Positions 1 to 7,968 of a DNA stretch of 36,842 nucleotides are shown here, in pieces. The notes under the pieces were generated by a model. It was not told the origin of the DNA. It saw nothing but the letters and a program-made list of their open reading frames with translations, and ran no database searches. Source of the DNA: JBAXBF01 sp034429745 (GTDB lineage Bacteria; Chloroflexota; Anaerolineae; Anaerolineales; DRKV01). The first letter of the stretch is position 1. Each line of letters starts with the position of its first letter. The stretch lies in the NCBI GenBank assembly GCA_034429745.1, contig DAOUFY010000171.1, positions 1 through 36,842 of the forward strand, written 5' to 3'. The position numbers were made by a program, and so were the translations under genes.

Positions 1-110
1 TATAAAATTTTTAAACAAATATTTTTTTAAAACTATATTTATTATTAATTACTCCAATACCATACCTCCTTACTTTGTTATTTCATTTACCTTATAGTGC
101 AAACAAACTG
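1..110. other. AT-rich non-coding edge
   Basis: This stretch lies downstream of the sugar permease gene on the minus strand and runs off the window. It is very AT-rich. The minus strand has a strong Shine-Dalgarno-like AAGGAGG (about 72-66) right before an ATG at 63-61. That reading frame reaches a stop after four codons (49-51). I see no other gene in it. A substrate-binding protein gene for the sugar transporter may lie beyond the edge, but nothing here shows it. Confidence 0.5.
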
Positions 111-1190
111 CTATCCTTCATTCTGTTCCATCTGTTCTTGAAGGGCAGCTCGTTCTTGCATTCTTGCTTGTACTTGATCAATAATGACAGCTAACACAAT
201 CACCGCCCCTTTGATCACTTGCTGCCAAAAAGAAGACACTCCCACCATAATTAAGCCATCACCAAGAACACCGATCACAAAAGCGCCAATAATTGTTCCT
301 CCAATTCCGCCTCGTCCTCCAGCTAAGGATGTCCCACCTAAAACAACTGCTGCAATGGCGTTCAACTCAAAAAAGGTTCCCGTTGCCGGATGAGCCGCAA
401 CAAGTTGCGAGGCAATGATCAACCCCACCATCGCAGAGCAAAACCCAGAAATCATATAAACGATGATCTTTGTTCGGGCAATCCGTACTCCAGAAAGCTC
501 TGCAGCTCGTTCGTTGCCGCCAATAGCATATACATGGCGTCCAAAAGGTGTCTTCGAAGCCACAAAAGCAGCGACTAATGCAAAGACTATCATGATCCAA
601 ATAGAGTAGTTAATTCCGAACAAGTCCCCCGCCCCTAGTTGAGGAAAACCAGTATTGCCTAATTCAGGTCTGCCGACCAAATTTGGAAATGTATTGCCAT
701 TAGAACGCAATAATGCAAAACCACGCGCCATATAAAGCATACCTAAGGTTGCAATGAAGGGGGCTACGTTAAAACGCGTGATGATAATCCCGCTCACTGC
801 TCCAATCAGCGTACCGATTATCAGAGAAATGACAATAATCGTCCAAGTATGCGGATAAACAATAACCCCAAAAGTGGTCAGTTTAATCCCCTCATTGATC
901 AGCCCTCCAGCAATCATGGCAGTTAAGCCAACAATAGAGCCAACCGACAAATCAATGCCTCCGGTGAGTATTACAAATGTCATCCCAATACCCAACAAGG
1001 CATTAATTGCTACATGCTTTGCCATTATCTGAATGTTTTCTGCTGTTAAAAAAGCAGGAGATAGAAAAGAAAAAACAACCACAACCAAAATCAATGCAAT
1101 GAAAGCTCTTGCTTTAATGAGAATTTGCTGTAAATTTGTTCTTTTCATAGAAGATTTTTTACTAGCGGTAGATGAAATTTGTTCGTCCAT
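111..1190 (-). CDS. Sugar ABC transporter permease, RbsC-like
   Basis: This is an inner-membrane permease of the ribose/xylose/galactitol type (BPD_transp_2 family), 359 aa, the usual length being 310-350. The N-terminal ~30 residues are polar and cytoplasmic and are followed by about 8-10 hydrophobic segments. Family landmarks are GIGMTFVILTGGIDLSVGS near residues 67-85, with the GGIDLSVG signature, and a later AVVLGGTSLAGGRGG coupling-loop region. The gene starts 6 nt after the stop of the ATPase gene, so the two are cotranscribed. It would form the membrane channel with two permease chains and the double ATPase. The substrate cannot be read from the permease itself. The downstream kinase-transketolase context suggests a ketose or pentose-like sugar. 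Confidence 0.93.
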   Translation of the reverse strand: MDEQISSTASKKSSMKRTNLQQILIKARAFIALILVVVVFSFLSPAFLTAENIQIMAKHVAINALLGIGMTFVILTGGIDLSVGSIVGLTAMIAGGLINEGIKLTTFGVIVYPHTWTIIVISLIIGTLIGAVSGIIITRFNVAPFIATLGMLYMARGFALLRSNGNTFPNLVGRPELGNTGFPQLGAGDLFGINYSIWIMIVFALVAAFVASKTPFGRHVYAIGGNERAAELSGVRIARTKIIVYMISGFCSAMVGLIIASQLVAAHPATGTFFELNAIAAVVLGGTSLAGGRGGIGGTIIGAFVIGVLGDGLIMVGVSSFWQQVIKGAVIVLAVIIDQVQARMQERAALQEQMEQNEG

Positions 1191-1196
1191 AATGGT

Positions 1197-2774
1197 TTAA
1201 GCTCCGTTCTTACCGTTTGATAATTCATGTCCAATTGCTGAAGCGGCAACTAATGCCTCTTCAGTCGCCTCTTCTCGGGAAAACTCACCCGTGACTTTTC
1301 CTTTAGACATCACCAAGATACGATCCGACATTGCCAGTATTTCTTTTAACTCTGAAGAAATAAACAAGACCCCGTAACCTTGGGCTGCCAGTTTACTCAT
1401 AATTTCAAAGATTTCTGACTTAGCTCCAACATCAATGCCACGAGTTGGTTCATCCATGAGCAGCACCTTGGGAGATGTCAACAAACCCTTTGCCACTACA
1501 ACCTTTTGTTGGTTGCCGCCGCTCAACGAAGTTATTAATTGCTGCGGTGTAGAGACTTTAATCGAAAGATCTCGAATCAAAGAATCCACAGCCTCTTTTT
1601 CCCGCCGATATATTAGGTATATTTTGTTAAAATATCTTTTTAAACTTGAAAGCAGCATATTATGAGCAACAGAAAGTGTTTGTATCAACCCATCTCGTTG
1701 CCGATCCTCAGGCACAAGAACAATCCCCGCTTCTATACGAGCAGTAACCGAGTTTTCCTTCAGCTCTTTTCCTTCGAGGATGATCTTTCCTTCCGATTCT
1801 TCTCTTACTCCAGCCAAGCATTCAAATAATTCAGAACGGCCAGCCCCCATCAGCCCATAGAAACCAAGGATTTCTCCCTTGCGCAATGAAAAAGAAACAT
1901 TATCTACAGTGTAACCACCCCCATGACGCGGCAAACATATATTCTCTACAGATAATAGTTCTTCCCCAATAACATGGTCTTTCCGTTGGAAAAGAGAAGT
2001 TGGGCTTCGCCCTACCATTTTCTCAATAATCCACGATACATTGACATTCTTCGCTTCTTCTTCTGCGACGAGCTTTCCATCACGTAGAACGGTGATATAA
2101 TCACCTATTTGCAGCAGTTCTTCAAGCTTATGGGAAATATACACAATTGAAACACCCTTGGATTTTAAGTCGCGAATTACCTTGAAGAGTACTTCGACCT
2201 CTGCTGTGCTGAGTGCAGAAGTTGGTTCGTCCATGATCAATATGTGTACATCTTGAGCTAAAGCTTTGGCGATTTCAACAATTTGTTGCTGCCCTAACCG
2301 CAAATCCCCCACAATTGCATTAGGATCGATCTTATGTTCCAACTGCTGCATTAATGCTGCGGTTTTCTCTTGTTGAGCTTTCTTATCAATAATCCCCCGA
2401 TTAAGAATTTCATGAGCGATAAATATGTTTTCTGCTACACTCAAATTAGGGAAAAGATTCATTTCTTGATAAATAATGCCTATTCCGTGTTTCGCAGCAT
2501 CCAAGGGTGATTTTATGTGAATGATGTTCCCATTAAGGTAAAGATTTCCTTCAGTTGCTTCTTCGACTCCGGCAAGGATCTTCATCAGGGTAGATTTACC
2601 GGCTCCATTTTCTCCTACCAATACATTTACCTTCCCACGGTAAACGTTATAGGTTACATTATCAAGAGCCCGAGTCCCCGGAAAAACCTTTGTGATGTTT
2701 TTCGCACACAGAATAACTTGCGAAGAGTTCGTATTCTGACTATCTATAGTCGGTGATGAACTTATCTGTTCCAT
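1197..2774 (-). CDS. Sugar ABC transporter ATP-binding protein, RbsA-like
   Basis: This is a double-NBD ATPase of 525 aa, typical of RbsA/XylG/MglA, which energises import of a sugar. The first NBD has Walker A GENGAGKST near residues 54-62, signature LRLGQQQIVEIAKAL, and Walker B LIMDEPTSAL. The second NBD has the degenerate Walker A GLMGAGRSELF typical of the family, a clear LSGGNQQKV signature, and LLMDEPTRGIDVG. The start lies 8 nt downstream of the DUF2291 gene stop, and GGTGA is available as a weak ribosome-binding site. It belongs to the same operon as the kinase and transketolase genes. RbsA-type proteins pair with RbsC-type permeases, as seen immediately downstream. Confidence 0.95.
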   Translation of the reverse strand: MEQISSSPTIDSQNTNSSQVILCAKNITKVFPGTRALDNVTYNVYRGKVNVLVGENGAGKSTLMKILAGVEEATEGNLYLNGNIIHIKSPLDAAKHGIGIIYQEMNLFPNLSVAENIFIAHEILNRGIIDKKAQQEKTAALMQQLEHKIDPNAIVGDLRLGQQQIVEIAKALAQDVHILIMDEPTSALSTAEVEVLFKVIRDLKSKGVSIVYISHKLEELLQIGDYITVLRDGKLVAEEEAKNVNVSWIIEKMVGRSPTSLFQRKDHVIGEELLSVENICLPRHGGGYTVDNVSFSLRKGEILGFYGLMGAGRSELFECLAGVREESEGKIILEGKELKENSVTARIEAGIVLVPEDRQRDGLIQTLSVAHNMLLSSLKRYFNKIYLIYRREKEAVDSLIRDLSIKVSTPQQLITSLSGGNQQKVVVAKGLLTSPKVLLMDEPTRGIDVGAKSEIFEIMSKLAAQGYGVLFISSELKEILAMSDRILVMSKGKVTGEFSREEATEEALVAASAIGHELSNGKNGA

Positions 2775-2782
2775 ATTTCACC

Positions 2783-3430
2783 CTATTTCACCTCAATTTT
2801 CACCGGCACAATAACAACTTCCTTAACCTGCAAGTTGGTTTGATTAGTTGTGCGGATCGTAAAGGCACCGTAAAAAGTTACCGATTTTGAAGGGAGCTGT
2901 TCGAGATTAAGATCTTTTACAACGGTATCAGCAATTCGTTTATTAATTTCCCGCGATACTTTCCCGTACTCAGTCTGCTCTTTAAACATGCCAAATTCAA
3001 TAAATCCAACCGAATCACGCACCGAATCGCCTGAAATTCGAGGTCCGATTTGAAGCTTGACGACTATAGGTCCCTGATACGAATCTAACTTTATGACCGC
3101 TATGCCGGTGCTGGACGAAGTATCCACAGATTCCACGACACCGCTGCCTTTAACCATAAAGTTATACGCTCCACTCACAGAGATTTTTGCATATTGTTCG
3201 CCGGCTTTGGCTAAATCTTCTTGAATCCCTTCAAGTACTTTTGGCAAATCGACAGCTTTTTCGGTTACAGTGGGTATGATGCGGCTTTCCCAAACTGAAT
3301 CCACGTACGAGACGGGATCAAAAGTTTCACTCTTCTGCCGTTGTTCAACCTCTTCAATGGATACAATCGTACAGGAAGTAAGCAACAAGCAAAAAACGAG
3401 GAAACTTAAATAAAACCACTTTTTTTTCAT
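2783..3430 (-). CDS. DUF2291 family lipoprotein
   Basis: This is a 215-aa exported lipoprotein. It has lysines at residues 2-4, a hydrophobic stretch, and a lipobox ending LLTSC, so Cys20 would be lipidated. The rest is soluble and extracytoplasmic. The pattern (short charged segment after the lipobox, a DPVSYVDSVWESRIIPTV-like motif near residues 40-57, and a central KLQIGPRISGDSVRDSVGFIEFG region) matches DUF2291. This family of unknown function is repeatedly found inside Rbs-type sugar ABC operons. A GAGGAG ribosome-binding site precedes the ATG. It sits between the kinase and the ATPase gene. It is not a periplasmic binding protein: it is too short and has the wrong fold pattern. An accessory role in sugar uptake is inference from context only. 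Confidence 0.8.
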   Translation of the reverse strand: MKKKWFYLSFLVFCLLLTSCTIVSIEEVEQRQKSETFDPVSYVDSVWESRIIPTVTEKAVDLPKVLEGIQEDLAKAGEQYAKISVSGAYNFMVKGSGVVESVDTSSSTGIAVIKLDSYQGPIVVKLQIGPRISGDSVRDSVGFIEFGMFKEQTEYGKVSREINKRIADTVVKDLNLEQLPSKSVTFYGAFTIRTTNQTNLQVKEVVIVPVKIEVK

Positions 3431-3450
3431 AGATCGCTTCTCCTCTTTCT

Positions 3451-4935
3451 TCAGTTAGATAATGCTTGATTGACAGCACGTTTCCATCCTTCGATCAGAC
3501 TACGCGCCTTTTCATGGTCCATTTTCACCTCATAAATAGCATAACTCAACGGCAAATGCTTAAGTTCTCCAAGTGAGTTATATACCCCTAAACCCAACAT
3601 ACCGTTTAATGCAGCACCAAATGCCGATAACTCTGGCAATGAAGATACCATCACGGGCATTTGAGTGATATCGGTTACAAACTGCATTAAAAAATGATTG
3701 CGGACTGCGCCACCATCAGCATATATAAATTGCAGATCAAGTCCTGCTTCTTGGCGCATGAGCTGCAGCACATCGTTAATAATGTATGCAATGGATTCAA
3801 GCCCAGCGCGAACAATATGATGCTTCGTACTGGCAGGTGTTAGCCCGCTTATTACAGCCCTTACATCTGCCCGCCAATAAGGGGCACTTAAACCAACGAA
3901 GGCTGGCACTAAATATACACCCCCATTATCCTCGACCGCTATTGCCATATCTTCCGACTCTTCGGATGTTTTTATAAGCCCAACCTGATCCCTCAGCCAA
4001 GCGATCGTTGCGCCGGTGAAATTGGTTATCCCCTCAAAAGCATAAGTAGGATTTCCTTGATAAACCCAAGCAATGGTCGTTACTACACCATTAGAAGAAA
4101 TACGCGGCTTTTTACCAATGTTAAGCAATATCGAAGAACCTGTACCAAAGGTTACTTTAGCACTGCCGATCTCATAACACCGCTGAGCAAAAAGCGCCGC
4201 TTGTGAATCACCCATCACCCCGCAAATAGGCAACGGAGATTGAAGCATTCCTTCAAAAGTAGTTTCGCCGAAAGTGTCATCACTTTCCCTTACTTCGGGC
4301 AAGTTCTGCATTGGAATACCGAATAACTCACACATTTCTTTGCTCCAAGCAAGTTGCTGAATATCAAAGAATAATGTGCGGGATGCATTAGTGTAGTCTG
4401 TGGCATAAACCTGCCCTTGTGTCAAGCGGTAAATTAAATAAGTATCTATAGTACCCCATAGGGCACTTCCTTCAATAAGCTTTTGCTTAAGATCAGGTCG
4501 CTGTTCCAACAACCATTGGATTTTAGAAGCTGGAAAATAAGTATCTATTTTCAATCCGCTGATGTGCTGAACTCTATCCTCATAGCCTTTTTTTATAAGC
4601 TGATTGCAAATGCTCTCCCCGCGGCGGCATTGCCACACAATGGCATGATATAAAGGCTTACCACTTGCTCGATCAAAAACAACAAAAGTTTCTCGTTGAT
4701 TAGTAATACTTACACAAAGAAGTTGAGAAATGATTTCACCATTTCTTTCCAAAAGCGTTTTAACTACTTGCAGGGTATTTTGATAGATTTCCTCTGCATC
4801 ATGCTCAACCCACCCCGGCACAGGGTAAATTTGCTGATGCGGTAAAGCTTCCTGATCGAGAATGTTTCCGATTTCATTAAATAGAATTGCTTTTGTTGCT
4901 GATGTACTTTGATCTATTGCTAACAGTGCTTTCAC
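3451..4935 (-). CDS. FGGY-family carbohydrate kinase (glycerol kinase-like)
   Basis: This is a 494-aa cytoplasmic sugar/polyol kinase of glycerol-kinase architecture, collinear with GlpK along its length. The start is GTG at 4935, with AGAAAGGA upstream. Against the E. coli GlpK glycerol site I find Arg81-Glu82 (SITNQRETF), Trp101 (AIVWQCRR), Tyr133 (DTYFPASK) and Asp243 (GDSQAAL). The position of GlpK Phe270, which stacks on glycerol, is Ser268 (GTGSSIL). That opens the pocket and argues for a substrate larger than glycerol. The neighbours are transketolase subunits and a sugar importer rather than glpF or glpD, which also argues against glycerol. A ketopentose (apulose, xylulose) or tetrulose/tetritol kinase role is my inference. 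Family assignment is sure; substrate is not. Confidence 0.9.
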   Translation of the reverse strand: MKALLAIDQSTSATKAILFNEIGNILDQEALPHQQIYPVPGWVEHDAEEIYQNTLQVVKTLLERNGEIISQLLCVSITNQRETFVVFDRASGKPLYHAIVWQCRRGESICNQLIKKGYEDRVQHISGLKIDTYFPASKIQWLLEQRPDLKQKLIEGSALWGTIDTYLIYRLTQGQVYATDYTNASRTLFFDIQQLAWSKEMCELFGIPMQNLPEVRESDDTFGETTFEGMLQSPLPICGVMGDSQAALFAQRCYEIGSAKVTFGTGSSILLNIGKKPRISSNGVVTTIAWVYQGNPTYAFEGITNFTGATIAWLRDQVGLIKTSEESEDMAIAVEDNGGVYLVPAFVGLSAPYWRADVRAVISGLTPASTKHHIVRAGLESIAYIINDVLQLMRQEAGLDLQFIYADGGAVRNHFLMQFVTDITQMPVMVSSLPELSAFGAALNGMLGLGVYNSLGELKHLPLSYAIYEVKMDHEKARSLIEGWKRAVNQALSN

Positions 4936-4950
4936 AATTCTTCCTTTCTC

Positions 4951-5898
4951 TTAAGCAGATAACAACTCTTTCGCTTTTTCAGCTAAACCCGTGGGTGTAA
5001 TGCCATAATGGGCAAAGATTTCTTCCTGACTTCCACTGACATGAAACTCATCAATCATGCCAACAATTTTTAATGGCACAAAAACTTTTTCTTGCATCAG
5101 CAAAGCTGCAACTGTGCTCCCTAATCCTCCAAACACACTATGTTCTTCAACAGTGATAATCCCTTTCGATTGTTTGGCTATGTTGAGAATTGTTTCTGTA
5201 TCTAGGGGTTTAAGAGTGTGGACACTAACAACACTCGCATGTACTCCTTCTTCTTCAAGCTGTTCGGCAGCAATCAGTGCCTGAGCCACTGTCTCCCCGA
5301 TAGCCAAAAAACTAATATCTTTCCCTTCTCTGAGGAGGAGTGCTTTCCCAATTTGAAATTTTGGCTCAGACCGATGTAGATGAACCATAGGTTTCTTGCC
5401 AAAGCGCAAGTAAAGTGGTCGCGGATAATTCACTGCAGCTTCTAACGCAGCTCTGGTTTCAAAATTATCTGCTGGAACAACAATGTCAAGGTTATCTATC
5501 GCCTGAAGGACAGCAAAATCATGCAGCGAGTGATGTGTTGAACCTAATGCGCCATAGCTCACACCTGCGCTGATACCAACAAGCTTGACTGGGTAATCAG
5601 AATAGGAAACATCGTTTTTTATCTGTTCTAAAGCTCTTGCAGTAAGAAAACAAGCTGGCGATACAGCAAAGACTTTTTTACCGCACGCTGCTAAACCTGC
5701 TGCAACCCCAACAAGATTCTGCTCGGCAATGCCTATCTCAACTAACTGTTGAGGATATTTTTCAGCAAAGGGTACCAACTTAGCTGAGCCGCGCGAATCC
5801 CCTGTTACAACGACAATATCTTTGTCTTTCTCCGCAAGAGACATGAGTGTCTCCGAAAACACATCTAAATTAGCTTTACCTTTAGTATAAATTTGCAT
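4951..5898 (-). CDS. Transketolase, C-terminal subunit
   Basis: This is a 315-aa protein equal to the pyrimidine-binding and C-terminal domains of transketolase. The catalytic TPP-activating glutamate is Glu59 in GIAEQN. The THHSLHD motif at 121-127 gives the substrate-binding histidine region, and the YPRPLYLRFGK segment is the family phosphate/substrate arm. It lacks the TPP diphosphate-binding half, which is supplied by the upstream gene; the two overlap by 17 nt. Together they make a heteromeric enzyme that moves a two-carbon ketol unit using TPP. Split transketolases are known in housekeeping use and in dedicated pathways such as apulose-4-phosphate transketolase (AptA/AptB). Its place in a sugar import and kinase operon favours a dedicated catabolic role. 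Confidence 0.93.
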   Translation of the reverse strand: MQIYTKGKANLDVFSETLMSLAEKDKDIVVVTGDSRGSAKLVPFAEKYPQQLVEIGIAEQNLVGVAAGLAACGKKVFAVSPACFLTARALEQIKNDVSYSDYPVKLVGISAGVSYGALGSTHHSLHDFAVLQAIDNLDIVVPADNFETRAALEAAVNYPRPLYLRFGKKPMVHLHRSEPKFQIGKALLLREGKDISFLAIGETVAQALIAAEQLEEEGVHASVVSVHTLKPLDTETILNIAKQSKGIITVEEHSVFGGLGSTVAALLMQEKVFVPLKIVGMIDEFHVSGSQEEIFAHYGITPTGLAEKAKELLSA

Positions 5899-6730
5899 AA
5901 CGTCTCTTCCATTCTTCTTCTGCTCGTACTAATTCCTGCATCGCCAGAGCATATTCCTCATCCGTTGGCACATGATGATGCCAACTCGCTTTATCCTCAA
6001 TAAAACTGATTCCTTTGCCTTTCGTTGTTCGGGCAATGATCAAAGAAGGCTTTCCTTTTTCAAATGGCAGTTGTTTAAAGATGGTCAATAATTCCGAAAT
6101 GCTATTTCCATTTACTGTTCGCACAGCATATCCAAAGGATTTGAATTTTTCCTCTAGCGGTTCAAGCCCCATCACCTGCTCAGTCCGACCAGAGATTTGC
6201 AATGTGTTTCGATCTACAATCGCGGTTAAATTATCCAAGTGATAATGCGCCGCAAAAAGTGACGCTTCCCAAATTGACCCTTCAGAGCATTCTCCATCTC
6301 CCATTAAGGTAAATACTCGGATCGGGCGTCCATCCATCTTTGCTGCATAGCTAATGCCTGCCGCCACAGAAAGACCATGCCCTAATGCACCCGTGTTGTG
6401 TTCAATTCCATTGACCTTGCGGGTGGGATGTCCCACATATACTGACTGATAATTGTTAATGGTTTCTAAAGCATCTGGGCTGAAAAATCCTCGATCGGCT
6501 AAGACAGCATACAAAGCCTCTACAGAATGCCCTTTGCTGTGAATGTACCGATCTCGATCAGGATGAGAGAAATTTTTCGGGTCTATATTCATTATGGCAT
6601 TATATAACACATTAAGAATATCCACACACGATAAACTTCCGCCAGTATGACCAGCATTAGCTCTTTTGATCATCGCTAATATGCTTTTTCGGTATTGAAT
6701 GGATTTTAGTTCTAATTCGGGTATATCCAT
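5882..6730 (-). CDS. Transketolase, N-terminal subunit
   Basis: This is a 282-aa protein covering the TPP diphosphate-binding domain of transketolase. Residues visible include His28 (AGHTGGS), His68 (SKGHSVEALY), GALGHGLSVAAG at 114-125, and the TPP motif GDGE (144-147) closed by Asn175 (DRNTLQISG). A full transketolase is about 620-670 aa, so this is the N half, and the C half follows with a 17-nt overlap. It is the first gene of the minus-strand operon. The upstream spacer holds a good minus-strand promoter (TTTACA-17 nt-TATAAA) overlapped by a putative operator. I see no strong Shine-Dalgarno before the ATG. Control by the divergent SorC-type regulator is likely. Confidence 0.94.
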   Translation of the reverse strand: MDIPELELKSIQYRKSILAMIKRANAGHTGGSLSCVDILNVLYNAIMNIDPKNFSHPDRDRYIHSKGHSVEALYAVLADRGFFSPDALETINNYQSVYVGHPTRKVNGIEHNTGALGHGLSVAAGISYAAKMDGRPIRVFTLMGDGECSEGSIWEASLFAAHYHLDNLTAIVDRNTLQISGRTEQVMGLEPLEEKFKSFGYAVRTVNGNSISELLTIFKQLPFEKGKPSLIIARTTKGKGISFIEDKASWHHHVPTDEEYALAMQELVRAEEEWKRRYANLY

Positions 6731-6753
6731 ATGCGGTTTTTTCTTGTATAATT

Positions 6754-6777
6754 ATTCATAAATTATTTTTATATTCA
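6754..6777. promoter_or_regulatory. Putative operator, copy 1
   Basis: This is the first copy of a 23-24-bp AT-rich element that begins ATTCATA, has a central AATTATTTTT, and ends ATATTCA. A second copy, differing by one substitution and one T, lies exactly 80 bp away at 6834-6856. This copy covers the -10 box and start region of the predicted promoter of the transketolase operon. It is a likely binding site for the divergently encoded SorC-type regulator. The repeat is seen directly; its role is inferred. Confidence 0.55.
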
Positions 6778-6796
6778 CGATTGCTGTCATTGTAAA
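6768..6796 (-). promoter_or_regulatory. Promoter of transketolase/sugar operon
   Basis: On the minus strand, TTTACA (6796-6791) and TATAAA (6773-6768) are separated by exactly 17 nt. The start of transcription would fall near 6761, about 30 nt before the ATG at 6730. The -10 box sits inside operator copy 1, a layout suited to repression. Confidence 0.5.
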
Positions 6797-6805
6797 TAAT
6801 AGCGG

Positions 6806-6834
6806 TTCCAAAGTCAAGTAAAAATGAATATATA
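6806..6834 (+). promoter_or_regulatory. Possible promoter of SorC-type regulator gene
   Basis: TTCCAA (6806-6811) and TATATA (6829-6834) are separated by 17 nt on the plus strand. Both match the consensus only partly. The -10 lies inside the 18-bp palindrome at 6823-6840, which would allow autoregulation. Confidence 0.3.
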
Positions 6835-6840
6835 TTCATT
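6823..6840. promoter_or_regulatory. Perfect 18-bp palindrome, candidate operator
   Basis: AATGAATATATATTCATT reads the same on both strands over 18 bp. It lies upstream of the SorC-type gene and overlaps the start of element copy 2. Its half-site ATTCAT recurs in both 23-24-bp elements. It is the best candidate core site for the regulator. Confidence 0.55.
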
Positions 6841-6856
6841 AATTATTTTATATTCA
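6834..6856. promoter_or_regulatory. Putative operator, copy 2
   Basis: This is the second copy of the element at 6754-6777, starting ATTCATT, with AATTATTTT in the middle and ATATTCA at the end. It lies just upstream of the regulator gene and overlaps the palindrome at 6823-6840. Confidence 0.5.
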
Positions 6857-6889
6857 TATTTTTATTTTAACTAACATCTATGTGGAGGA

Positions 6890-7852
6890 ATGATGAGTCA
6901 AATTGATGAAATGCGTCTTATTGTCCGTATCACTCGCATGTACTACGAGCAAAACTTGAATCAGCCGCAGATTGCCAAGCACTTAGGCATCTCACAAGCC
7001 ACAGTATCTCGTGCCCTTCAACGAGCGCGAGAAGAAGGTATTGTACGATTCTCCATCTCTGTACCACCTGGTATTTATTCCGATCTAGAAGAATCACTTA
7101 TCCAAAAGTTCAATCTTCGCGATGCCATTGTTGTTGATGTACACGAAGATGATGATGAGAGAATTATTGAGCGTGAGATCGGTGCTGCAGCTGCTTACTA
7201 CTTGGAGTCTATCCTTCGTCCTAATGATGTTATCGGAATTTCTTCGTGGAGCGCAACCCTGCTCGCCCTAGTGGACGCAATGGTTCCCCAGTCTCGCAAG
7301 ACAGGTATTAAAGTCATTCAAATACTAGGCGGAATAGGCAACCCTTCTGCTGAAGTTCACGCAAATCGCTTGACCAGCCGTTTAGCGGATTTATTGCACG
7401 GTACCGCGGTGTACTTGCCAGCTCCGGGCATAGTTGGCTCGGAAGCTGCCCTGCAAGTCATTCTAGATGACATCTATGTCAAAAAGACCATTGCCCAATT
7501 TCAAGAAGTAACTACAGCTCTGGTAGGCATTGGCGCGCTAGAACCATCCAAATTGCTGGCAGCTAGCGGCAATATTTTTTCCGCCTCAGAACTTGAACTG
7601 CTGCGTAAGCATGGGGCAGTTGGTGACATTTTGCTGCGTTTCTATGACAGCAACGGCAAACTTATTAAGACTCCCCTTAACCATCGAGTCGTCTCGATGG
7701 AATTAGAACAGCTTAAAAAAGTTGACCGCTCAATTGGGGTAGCTGGAGGAAAACGCAAAGCTGCCTCTATTAAAGGAGCATTACGCGGTGGTTGGATTAA
7801 TATTTTAATCACCGATCATTTCACTGCCTCTCAACTGCTTCGCGAAGGATAA
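6890..7852 (+). CDS. SorC/DeoR-type sugar-binding transcriptional regulator
   Basis: This is a 320-aa DNA-binding regulator. Residues about 17-50 form a helix-turn-helix (YEQNLNQPQIAKHLGISQ, then ATVSRALQRA). The remainder matches the SorC sugar-phosphate sensor domain, a NagB-like Rossmann fold, with GISSWSATLLALVDAM near the phosphate loop, the IQILGGIGNP motif, and LVGIGALEPSKLLAASGN. The length is typical. The ribosome-binding site GGAGG (6884-6888) is 1 nt before the first ATG and 4 nt before the second ATG at 6893, so the true start may be 6893. It is divergent from the transketolase operon and shares its operator-rich spacer, so it most likely senses a phosphorylated intermediate of that pathway and represses or activates the operon. 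Confidence 0.93.
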   Translation: MMSQIDEMRLIVRITRMYYEQNLNQPQIAKHLGISQATVSRALQRAREEGIVRFSISVPPGIYSDLEESLIQKFNLRDAIVVDVHEDDDERIIEREIGAAAAYYLESILRPNDVIGISSWSATLLALVDAMVPQSRKTGIKVIQILGGIGNPSAEVHANRLTSRLADLLHGTAVYLPAPGIVGSEAALQVILDDIYVKKTIAQFQEVTTALVGIGALEPSKLLAASGNIFSASELELLRKHGAVGDILLRFYDSNGKLIKTPLNHRVVSMELEQLKKVDRSIGVAGGKRKAASIKGALRGGWINILITDHFTASQLLREG

Positions 7853-7936
7853 CTCTTATCCTCACCAGAAGCCTTTTTACTGCCGCCCATCAAGGTATTG
7901 ATGCTCTCCCTCCCAAAATGCTTTTTTGCCAAGCTT

Positions 7937-7947
7937 TATGGTACAAT
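7937..7947 (+). promoter_or_regulatory. Extended -10 promoter (UPF0104 gene)
   Basis: TATGGTACAAT contains the TGn extension plus TACAAT (7942-7947). No good -35 is seen at 17 nt. Transcription would start near 7954, which places the in-frame ATG at 7918 upstream of the transcript and supports the ATG at 7969 as the start. Confidence 0.55.
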
Positions 7948-7968
7948 ATTCCTCAGAGAATATACCCA

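Noticed and set aside
2783..3430. DUF2291 lipoprotein as the transporter's sugar-binding protein
   Set aside because: At 215 aa it is much shorter than periplasmic binding proteins (about 300+) and lacks their two-lobe pattern; it matches DUF2291.
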